A stretch of DNA of 64,000 nucleotides. Source: an uncultured Lachnospiraceae bacterium. GTDB taxonomy: Bacteria > Bacillota > Clostridia > Lachnospirales > Lachnospiraceae. The stretch spans positions 1 through 64,000 of the forward strand of contig CAKRJP010000012.1 of assembly GCA_934351835.1 (NCBI GenBank), given 5' to 3'. A program made the position numbers and the translations under genes. Below the pieces are notes generated by a model. That model was not told the DNA's origin and did not search any database. It saw nothing but the letters and a program-made list of their open reading frames with translations. Positions 57,861 to 64,000 of the stretch are shown one piece after another; position 1 is the stretch's first letter; every line of letters begins with the position of its first letter.

Positions 57861-58565
57861 ATGATTAATAAACAGAAAATATTGATCGTAGATGACGACG
57901 AAAATATCGCAGAACTCATTTCGCTCTATCTTGCCAAAGAATGCTTTGATACCAAGATGGTACACGATGGGGAATCTGCATTGGTTGCCTACGACACCTA
58001 TCAGCCGGACCTGATACTTCTGGATCTGATGCTTCCTGGCATCGACGGCTATCAGGTCTGTCGCGAGATACGCACCCGCTCTAACGTTCCGATCATTATG
58101 CTGTCTGCCAAAGGCGAAGTTTTTGACAAAGTACTTGGATTAGAGCTCGGAGCCGATGACTACATTATGAAACCATTTGATTCCAAAGAAATGGTGGCCA
58201 GAGTAAAGGCAGTCCTTCGCCGCTACCAGGCGATTCCGAAGCAACCTGTACAAAGCGAGCCTTCCGGCAAATATGTGGAGTATCCGGGGCTTTTAATCAA
58301 CCTGACCAACTATTCTGTCTCTGTAGATGGGAACACGGTAGAGATGCCGCCAAAGGAATTAGAACTATTATATTTCCTGGCTTCTTCTCCTAATCAGGTG
58401 TTTACAAGAGAGCAGCTTCTGGATCAGATCTGGGGCTATGAATACATCGGAGATACCCGAACGGTGGACGTTCACATCAAACGCATCCGCGAAAAATTAA
58501 AAGAACATAAAGGCTGGAGCCTCGGCACCGTATGGGGCATCGGTTACAAATTTGAAGTGAAATAG
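57861..58565 (+). CDS. OmpR/PhoB-family response regulator
   Basis: 234 residues. Receiver domain (1-118) with the acidic pocket at DDD (11-13), phospho-acceptor Asp55 in LLDLMLPG and Lys in MKPFD; then a winged-helix DNA-binding domain (about 135-232) with TREQLLDQIWGYEY and RTVDVHIKRIREKL. Directly ahead of its partner kinase gene (7-nt gap). OmpR-type regulators bind tandem direct repeats of 10-11 bp, and such a repeat lies in front of the nearby sugar-binding lipoprotein gene at 61319-61338. Confidence 0.95.
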   Translation: MINKQKILIVDDDENIAELISLYLAKECFDTKMVHDGESALVAYDTYQPDLILLDLMLPGIDGYQVCREIRTRSNVPIIMLSAKGEVFDKVLGLELGADDYIMKPFDSKEMVARVKAVLRRYQAIPKQPVQSEPSGKYVEYPGLLINLTNYSVSVDGNTVEMPPKELELLYFLASSPNQVFTREQLLDQIWGYEYIGDTRTVDVHIKRIREKLKEHKGWSLGTVWGIGYKFEVK

Positions 58566-58572
58566 AAAAAAG

Positions 58573-59979
58573 ATGAAAAGCACTTTATATTTAAAATTTA
58601 TTATTATTTATATCATTTTTGGATTTTTAAGTATTTTTACCATAGCTACGCTGACTACCGGACTGACCAATGATTTCCTGAAAAAGGATACAACATCGTC
58701 CATGTATCAGGATGCAACTTTAGTCGCAAATAATTACCTGTCGAAATACTATTCCGACGAGATTACGACTTCCGCCGTACAACTGCAGCTTTCCGGTATC
58801 AGCACACAGTTCCATGCATCTGTCTGGTTTGTGGATAAAGATGGGAAGATGATCACTTCTGCATGCGCAGATACTTACCCTCAGGTTCCAAACGAGATTA
58901 AGAATTTTAATCCGGCAGAGACCGGCGGTGACCAATACCTGACAGGTACTTACCACGGTTATTTTGAAGATGATGTTATCACCATAATCACACCGGTAGT
59001 ATATGGTTATTCCCCAAAGGGCTACCTGTTGATCCACAAGTATGAAGCTGACCTTGCAAATACCCAGAGTATTTACACCGAAGTTGCTTATATCACTCTG
59101 GTGGTCATATATCTTCTGTCATTTTCAATTCTGGTAGGTGTGCATTATCTGGTCTACCGACCACTCCGCAAGATCACCGAAGCCGCCACTCAGTATGCCT
59201 CCGGTAATCTGGACTACGAGATTCCGGTAAATACCCAGGACGAGATTGGCTATCTTTCGGCGTCACTCAATTACATGTCCTCCCAGTTGCGGGACATGGA
59301 GGATTACCAGAAGAAATTTGTTGCCAATGTTTCCCATGACTTTCGCTCCCCTCTGACTTCAATCAAGGGATACGTGGAGGCCATGGCAGACGGTACTATT
59401 CCACCGGAATTATATTCCAAGTATTTGAATATTATTTTATTTGAAACCGAACGTCTGACCGACCTGACGCAGGATCTTCTGACATTAAATGAATTTGATA
59501 CCAAGAATTTACTTTTGAACCGGGAGAATTTTGACATCCACGAGATGATCAAGAATGTTGCCTCTACCTTTGAGGGCACATGTGTGCAGAAAAAGATATC
59601 AATTGAGCTTCTTTTTGCCACCAAACAGCTGATAGTCTATGCCGACAAACGAAAGATCCAGCAAGTGCTCTACAATCTTCTGGATAATGCAATCAAATTC
59701 AGCGACCCGGATTCTACGATCACCATCGAGACCACCACCCGTGGTGACAAGGTTTACACCTCTGTTAAGGACTATGGTATCGGAATCCCAAGAAATGCCC
59801 TGAATAAGATCTGGGAACGTTTTTACAAGACAGATCTGTCCAGAGGAAAAGATAAAAAAGGTACCGGTCTGGGACTTGCCATCGTCAAGGAAGCTATCCA
59901 GGCACATGGGGAAAATATCAATGTTATCAGCACAGAAGGTGTTGGAACAGAGTTTATTTTCTCATTGCCAAAGAGATAA
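58573..59979 (+). CDS. Membrane sensor histidine kinase
   Basis: 468 residues. First membrane span at about 9-30, an extracellular sensor of about 135 residues, second span at about 172-193, HAMP domain, HisKA with phospho-accepting His255 in NVSHDFRSPLTS, and HATPase with LYNLLDNAIKF, VKDYGIGIP and GTGLGLAIV. Pairs with the preceding OmpR-type regulator, in the style of VicK/ResE kinases. The ligand is unknown. Its stop codon lies inside the terminator stem that ends the operon. Confidence 0.95.
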   Translation: MKSTLYLKFIIIYIIFGFLSIFTIATLTTGLTNDFLKKDTTSSMYQDATLVANNYLSKYYSDEITTSAVQLQLSGISTQFHASVWFVDKDGKMITSACADTYPQVPNEIKNFNPAETGGDQYLTGTYHGYFEDDVITIITPVVYGYSPKGYLLIHKYEADLANTQSIYTEVAYITLVVIYLLSFSILVGVHYLVYRPLRKITEAATQYASGNLDYEIPVNTQDEIGYLSASLNYMSSQLRDMEDYQKKFVANVSHDFRSPLTSIKGYVEAMADGTIPPELYSKYLNIILFETERLTDLTQDLLTLNEFDTKNLLLNRENFDIHEMIKNVASTFEGTCVQKKISIELLFATKQLIVYADKRKIQQVLYNLLDNAIKFSDPDSTITIETTTRGDKVYTSVKDYGIGIPRNALNKIWERFYKTDLSRGKDKKGTGLGLAIVKEAIQAHGENINVISTEGVGTEFIFSLPKR

Positions 59980-60005
59980 GCGGGACAGATTTCCGTCCCG
60001 CTTAT
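59976..60005. terminator. Bidirectional terminator between kinase and binding-lipoprotein genes
   Basis: A perfect 11-bp stem, ATAAGCGGGAC (59976-59986) with its complement at 59995-60005 and an 8-nt loop. It serves both converging genes; the kinase stop codon is part of the left arm. Confidence 0.9.
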
Positions 60006-60006
60006 T

Positions 60007-61290
60007 TTAATACATCATCTTCTGGATTTCTTTATTGTTATAATTATCTTTTGTTACCCATGTATATCCTGTATTTACATTCGCTTCATTTGCCATTCCA
60101 AGAGCTGCTCTCGCAGTTGCGATCACAGAGGCATATCCCATACCAAATGGATTCTGTAATACAACACCGTCCACTACACTATCTTCTAACGCGGTCTTCA
60201 CCGTATCATTCACATCAAAGCCCATGATTGTAAGCTTATCTGTGTCTTTTTCATTTCTCTCAAGTCCATTTAATGCTAACTCCATAGACTCGCTGTTCGT
60301 TGCATAAATTCCTTTTACATTCGGATGTTTTGCCAGAATGTAATCTACAACCTCGTCTTCTGTAATATCCGAAGCCTGCAGCAGATTTTCATCAGCTACG
60401 GTATCCTCTTTCTTTTCCTGATCTTCCGCAGAAACCACTTCTTCATCCACATCCGTATCTGTATCATTAGAATTTACAACTTCTTTTCCGTCCAGCTTAT
60501 ATTTGCCGGCATTTACTTCATCGGCTATTTTCTGCTGCATTTTTTCAAGCTGATCCATCGCGTAAGTATCCACAACTGATACTTCTGGATATTTTGCTTT
60601 CAACTCATCTGAAAATGCATTCGTTCTGCTCAGTGCTGCCAGTGACTTAGAATCGTGTGCAAATACAATGATTTCTCCACTCTGCTCCATGTTCTCTGCC
60701 ATCTTATCCGCAACTTCTGTTGCTGCCGCCACATTGTCTGTCGCAACCGTCGACATTACGCCGTCATAGTCTGTACCTGAGTCATAAACAACCACCGGAA
60801 TATCACTTTCTGTCGCCAGATCAAACTGCACTTCACATGCCTTTAAATCCGCTACCGAAATCGCAAGTGCCGCCGGATATCTTGACAACTCTTCATCCAG
60901 AATGTTGACCTGCTCATCTACATCATCCGGATCAGCCGGCGCATTGAATGTAACTTTTACCTTTTTCTTCCCTTCGTATCCAAGTTCGGCGTTCAAATCT
61001 TTTGCCGCCTGATCTACACCCTTCTGTAATTCTTTCCAATATGCATCATCGCTTCTCTTACCTATAACAGAAAGATATGCTCCTTCCTCAAGTTTCAGTC
61101 CATATACATTGTTATAGGCTGTTGGCTCTATCAAATCCAGTTTGCTCTGGTATTCCGGTTCCTTTACCTGCGCTCTTGAAGATTCCTCCTCCGGGGTACT
61201 CTCCGAACCTGAATTTTTATATAACACACAGGCTCCTACGATCAGTACCATGCAAACCAGAACCGCAATAATACTTCCCTTCTTCTTCAT
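60007..61290 (-). CDS. Orphan sugar-binding lipoprotein (Peripla_BP_4 family) with acidic insertion
   Basis: 427 residues. Lipobox IVGAC gives Cys21, then a Glu/Ser linker and a type I periplasmic-binding fold (about 70-420) with SVIGKRSDDAYWKELQKG and the MGFDVNDTVKTALED stretch. Between the two lobes is a roughly 45-residue, Asp/Glu-rich insertion (about 262-308) not usual in the family. No permease or ATPase gene is adjacent, so it either shares an importer encoded elsewhere or serves as a receptor for signalling. The neighbouring two-component pair makes the sensory idea attractive but unproven. Stop overlaps the shared terminator region. Confidence 0.87.
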   Translation of the reverse strand: MKKKGSIIAVLVCMVLIVGACVLYKNSGSESTPEEESSRAQVKEPEYQSKLDLIEPTAYNNVYGLKLEEGAYLSVIGKRSDDAYWKELQKGVDQAAKDLNAELGYEGKKKVKVTFNAPADPDDVDEQVNILDEELSRYPAALAISVADLKACEVQFDLATESDIPVVVYDSGTDYDGVMSTVATDNVAAATEVADKMAENMEQSGEIIVFAHDSKSLAALSRTNAFSDELKAKYPEVSVVDTYAMDQLEKMQQKIADEVNAGKYKLDGKEVVNSNDTDTDVDEEVVSAEDQEKKEDTVADENLLQASDITEDEVVDYILAKHPNVKGIYATNSESMELALNGLERNEKDTDKLTIMGFDVNDTVKTALEDSVVDGVVLQNPFGMGYASVIATARAALGMANEANVNTGYTWVTKDNYNNKEIQKMMY

Positions 61291-61318
61291 AATATTCAGC
61301 TCCTTTATCTACACTAAT

Positions 61319-61338
61319 CACGTCAATCCACGTCAATC
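61319..61338. repeat. Tandem 10-bp direct repeat in the leader of the orphan binding lipoprotein
   Basis: CACGTCAATC occurs twice head-to-tail, exactly one helical turn apart, 29-48 bp upstream of the lipoprotein ATG. The period is right for an OmpR-family response regulator, and one is encoded 2.7 kb away at 57861-58565. Binding is inferred. Confidence 0.6.
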
Positions 61339-61442
61339 TACATTACTATACACCAAAAATGTGAATATTTGTAGAAATTTTTCTTAAATTTTACGACTCC
61401 CTGATGTTTTTCGAAATAATTTTCCATGTGACTGAATTTTAC

Positions 61443-61470
61443 TTGTTTCGCCGTTCTCCTGTGCTATCAT
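61443..61470 (+). promoter_or_regulatory. Promoter of the 119-residue protein gene
   Basis: TTGTTT (61443-61448), 16-nt spacer and TATCAT (61465-61470) preceded by TG-N, an extended -10. The ATG is about 57 nt beyond, with GGGGAGG nearby. Confidence 0.65.
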
Positions 61471-61526
61471 TAAGTCGCCAGTGATAAGGACAAGTATTTA
61501 TACATATTTCAGGGGAGGTATCACGT

Positions 61527-61886
61527 ATGGGTAGCAATGCACTAGAACAGTTAAAACAAGAGACAAAGGATGATGCAAAACTCTATGGATGCATCAGAGA
61601 TCTTTACGAACAGGGGGTCCCGTTTTCAGAATTAAAAGCGCTGATCCCGGATATCCGCAGAACAAGAGAGCAGTTACAGTTTAAACGTATGCTGGAAAAT
61701 AATAATCAGGTACTTCTCTCCATGTTCGGCAAAGAGATGTCCTTTTTATTAGATGCCAAAGAACGCCGACAAGAAGAAGAATTCAAAAAACTGGACCAGC
61801 TCATCCGCCAGCAGCAATCCTTTCGGAAAGCAGCCGCAGAGAACGGTCCAGTCAAAAGATTACGCAGATTATTCCTGCCTGGTTAG
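61527..61886 (+). CDS. Unrecognised 119-residue cytoplasmic protein
   Basis: A charged, mostly helical protein without signal peptide or membrane span. The middle (REQLQFKRMLENNNQVLLSM) and the KERRQEEEFKKLDQLIRQQQ segment look coiled-coil, and the C-terminus is basic (PVKRLRRLFLPG). I do not recognise a family. GGGGAGG seven nt before the ATG and a promoter upstream support expression. Its last 18 bases overlap the 3' end of dnaB on the other strand. Confidence 0.7.
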   Translation: MGSNALEQLKQETKDDAKLYGCIRDLYEQGVPFSELKALIPDIRRTREQLQFKRMLENNNQVLLSMFGKEMSFLLDAKERRQEEEFKKLDQLIRQQQSFRKAAAENGPVKRLRRLFLPG

Positions 61887-63209
61887 ATTTGCAAACTTTG
61901 TATACTGACCAAGCCAAGCAAGATTAACGGTCCCTACCGGACCGTTTCTTTGTTTTGCAACAATTACTTCTGCCTGATTCTTAAATTCACTGTCTTTATT
62001 ATAATATTCATCTCGATAAATAAACATTACCACGTCGGCATCCTGCTCGATAGCTCCGGATTCTCGAAGGTCTGAAAGCATCGGACGTTTATCCGGTCTG
62101 CTCTCCACTGCACGGCTGAGCTGTGAAAGTGCTACTACCGGCACATTCAGTTCCCTGGCAAGAGCCTTTAAAGAACGTGAAATATCTGAGATTTCCTGTT
62201 GTCTTGATTCAGATCTTCCCCCGACACTTCCGGACATCAACTGTAAGTAGTCGATCATGATCACATCCAGACCATATTCCAATTTATACTTTCTACACTT
62301 GGAACGAAGTTCTGATACAGAAATACTCGGCGTATCGTCTATGATCATTTTTGATTTTCCGATAATTCCGGCACCTTCGATTAACTTTTCCCAGTCAGAA
62401 TCCTTCATATTACCGGTTCTGAGCGCCTGTGCATCTACTTGTGATTCCAAAGAAAACAATCGGTTTACCAACTGTTCCTTTGACATCTCAAGACTAAATA
62501 TTGCCACGCAACGGTCTTTTCGGAACGCCATATACTGCGCAATGTTCAGTACAAACGCCGTCTTACCCATAGATGGTCTTGCCGCCACCAGTATCAGATC
62601 CGACGGTTGGAACCCGGACAGTTTATAATCAAGATCCGTAAATCCAGTTGGAATACCTGTAACGGTCCCCTTACTTTTGGATGCCTTCTCAATCTTATCC
62701 AGCGCATTCAGCACCACCTGCCGGATTGGCACAAACTCACCACTGTCTCTCGACTGTAACAGATTAAAGACTGATTTCTCAGTTTTATCCAGCACGACCT
62801 CCAGAGGTTCATTACCCGCATAGCACATGTTGGCAATTTCTTCATTCAATTTGATCATCTTACGCATCACGGCTTTATCAGCCACGATCTTCGCATAATG
62901 CTCCGCATTCACAGAGGTTGGAACTGCATTTATCAGATCTCTTACAAATTCCAGACTTGCAATCTCCGGCGGTACTTCTTTTTCTTTCAGGCGCTCCTGT
63001 AGCGTAACCAGATCCACCGGTTTCCCTTCGTTAAAAAGTTCTACCATCGAATCAAAGATTACTCCATAGGCATTCTGATAAAAGTCCTCCCCGCTGATGA
63101 TCTCGGATGCTTTTGTAATTGCATCCCGGTCCATCATCATCGCACCGACAACTGCCTGCTCTGCTTCTATACTGTGCGGCATTACTCTTTTGATAAGAGC
63201 CTCTTCCAT
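61869..63209 (-). CDS. dnaB: Replicative DNA helicase DnaB
   Basis: 446 residues. N-terminal DnaB domain (about 8-105, PHSIEAEQAVVGAMMMDRDA) and RecA-like helicase domain with Walker A ARPSMGKTAF, Walker B MIDYLQLM, and LSQLSRAVESR plus the VAKQRNGPVG loop near the end. It unwinds DNA at the fork as a hexamer. Follows rplI by 15 nt, the common gdpP-rplI-dnaB order of Firmicutes. AAGGAG precedes the ATG. Confidence 0.97.
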   Translation of the reverse strand: MEEALIKRVMPHSIEAEQAVVGAMMMDRDAITKASEIISGEDFYQNAYGVIFDSMVELFNEGKPVDLVTLQERLKEKEVPPEIASLEFVRDLINAVPTSVNAEHYAKIVADKAVMRKMIKLNEEIANMCYAGNEPLEVVLDKTEKSVFNLLQSRDSGEFVPIRQVVLNALDKIEKASKSKGTVTGIPTGFTDLDYKLSGFQPSDLILVAARPSMGKTAFVLNIAQYMAFRKDRCVAIFSLEMSKEQLVNRLFSLESQVDAQALRTGNMKDSDWEKLIEGAGIIGKSKMIIDDTPSISVSELRSKCRKYKLEYGLDVIMIDYLQLMSGSVGGRSESRQQEISDISRSLKALARELNVPVVALSQLSRAVESRPDKRPMLSDLRESGAIEQDADVVMFIYRDEYYNKDSEFKNQAEVIVAKQRNGPVGTVNLAWLGQYTKFANLTRQE

Positions 63210-63224
63210 GCTGCTATCTCCTTT

Positions 63225-63674
63225 TTAAGCTTCTTCTGTCACAACAACTTTTAATTCAGCAGTTACTTTTGTGTGGAGTTTTACAGGCACCGCAAATGTT
63301 CCCAGTGCTTTGATAGGCTCTTTTAACTGTACTTTCTTCTTATCTACAGTCAGGTTCATCTGTTTCTTTACTTCTTCCGCAATTTCCTTGGAAGATACAG
63401 AACCAAAGGCTTTTCCACCTTCTCCGGTCTTGATCGCAACCTTGATCTGTCCGGCTTCTACCTGCTTTTTCAGTTCCAGGGCAGCTTCGTACTGCTCTTT
63501 TGCTATCTTATCATCATTTGCTTTCTTTAATTTTAAATCATTCATGTTCTGGCTGTTTGCCTCGATACCTTTTTTCTTTTTCAAGATAAAGTTTCTTGCA
63601 TAACCATCACTTACTTCTACAATCTCACCTTTTTTCCCAAGAGACTTCACGTCTTCTGTCAATATTACTTTCAT
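63225..63674 (-). CDS. rplI: 50S ribosomal protein L9
   Basis: 149 residues, normal length. The N-terminal rRNA-binding domain has MKVILTEDVKSLGKKGEIVE and the conserved DGYARNFILKKKKG; a long helix (about 45-80) connects to the C-terminal domain with TGEGGKAFGSVSSKEIAEE. Its start codon is one base after the gdpP stop, so the two are translationally coupled. Confidence 0.97.
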   Translation of the reverse strand: MKVILTEDVKSLGKKGEIVEVSDGYARNFILKKKKGIEANSQNMNDLKLKKANDDKIAKEQYEAALELKKQVEAGQIKVAIKTGEGGKAFGSVSSKEIAEEVKKQMNLTVDKKKVQLKEPIKALGTFAVPVKLHTKVTAELKVVVTEEA

Positions 63675-63675
63675 C

Positions 63676-64000
63676 CTAAATGTCTCCTCCTTTTATCATC
63701 TCATCGATCACCTCTTTCAGGCAGGCAACCGCTTCCTTCATATTTGTATGATTAAACTGTGCTCCTGACGCATTCAGATGGCCTCCGCCTCCCAAACGTT
63801 CCATGATCACCTGAACATTGATCTCATCAATAGATCTTGCACTGACATAAATCTTGTCATTGTACTCTGTCAATACGAAAGATGCCTTGATCTCGTTGAT
63901 ATCCAGCAGCTCATTGGCAGCCTGTGCACCGATGATCGTCGGGCTCTCAATATGCAGATTCTCACCAACTGCGATTGCAAAAATCTCACGATATACTTCC
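63676..64000 (-). CDS. gdpP: Cyclic-di-AMP phosphodiesterase GdpP, C-terminal part (runs off right edge)
   Basis: The frame stays open to the window edge; the last 107 residues are visible. They contain the end of the DHH domain and the DHHA1 domain: TIIGAQAANELLDINEIKAS, then YVSARSIDEINVQVIMERLG and the substrate-binding GGGGH motif. In GdpP this module hydrolyses cyclic di-AMP. The membrane, PAS and degenerate GGDEF parts lie outside the window. Its position before rplI and dnaB is typical. Confidence 0.92.
   Translation of the reverse strand, partial: EVYREIFAIAVGENLHIESPTIIGAQAANELLDINEIKASFVLTEYNDKIYVSARSIDEINVQVIMERLGGGGHLNASGAQFNHTNMKEAVACLKEVIDEMIKGGDI

Overview
The window looks like chromosomal DNA of a low-to-mid GC Gram-positive gut anaerobe, most likely a member of the Lachnospiraceae. 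The evidence is the split transketolases, BspA-type leucine-rich repeat and MBG-repeat surface proteins, Firmicutes-type housekeeping genes (mutS2, yhaM, gdpP-rplI-dnaB) and strong AGGAGG ribosome sites. Genus cannot be resolved from the sequence alone. No tRNA, rRNA, CRISPR array, insertion sequence or prophage was seen.

Positions 1-13,000 form a carbohydrate island. A minus-strand operon encodes a ribose-type ABC importer (binding lipoprotein, double ATPase, permease) followed by the start of a transketolase N-subunit that runs off the left edge. LacI- and RpiR-family regulators follow. From a shared control region a plus-strand operon carries transketolase C- and N-subunits, a TIM-barrel sugar isomerase/epimerase, an FGGY kinase and a cyclase-family hydrolase. 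An RpiB-family isomerase and a PHP-domain protein lie convergent to it. The set matches what is known for non-oxidative D-apiose catabolism (importer, apiose isomerase, apulose kinase, split apulose-4-phosphate transketolase). A tetrose/tetrulose route is the main alternative. Substrate assignment is inference.

Positions 13,000-19,700 hold mostly stand-alone metabolic genes: a CstA-type pyruvate/peptide carrier with an unrecognised upstream partner, an orphan initiating sugar-phosphate transferase, an O-acetylhomoserine sulfhydrylase and a LysR regulator.

Positions 19,750-51,620 are a large cell-surface island. One minus-strand operon runs hybrid histidine kinase, giant BspA-like LRR protein, MoxR ATPase, DUF58 protein and a transglutaminase-fold membrane protein whose catalytic cysteine is replaced. 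Upstream lie a signal peptidase I, two paralogous single-span small proteins and an 11.8-kb gene for a 3,936-residue MBG/Ig-repeat adhesin. The adhesin lacks LPXTG and ends in a CC-ILH transmembrane anchor resembling the small proteins. Divergent from it is a plus-strand operon: degenerate GGDEF protein, ECF sigma factor, membrane protein with anti-sigma-like topology, intact transglutaminase lipoprotein, GspF/PilC platform, four pilin-like or small membrane proteins and a PilT ATPase. This is a stripped-down type IV pilus-like locus with no extension ATPase or prepilin peptidase in view.

Positions 51,620-64,000 are housekeeping and signalling: rlmD, yhaM and an HtrA-like protein without a visible catalytic triad on one strand; mutS2 and an OmpR/histidine kinase pair on the other; an orphan sugar-binding lipoprotein with a tandem 10-bp repeat in its leader; an unknown 119-residue protein; then dnaB, rplI and the 3' part of gdpP.
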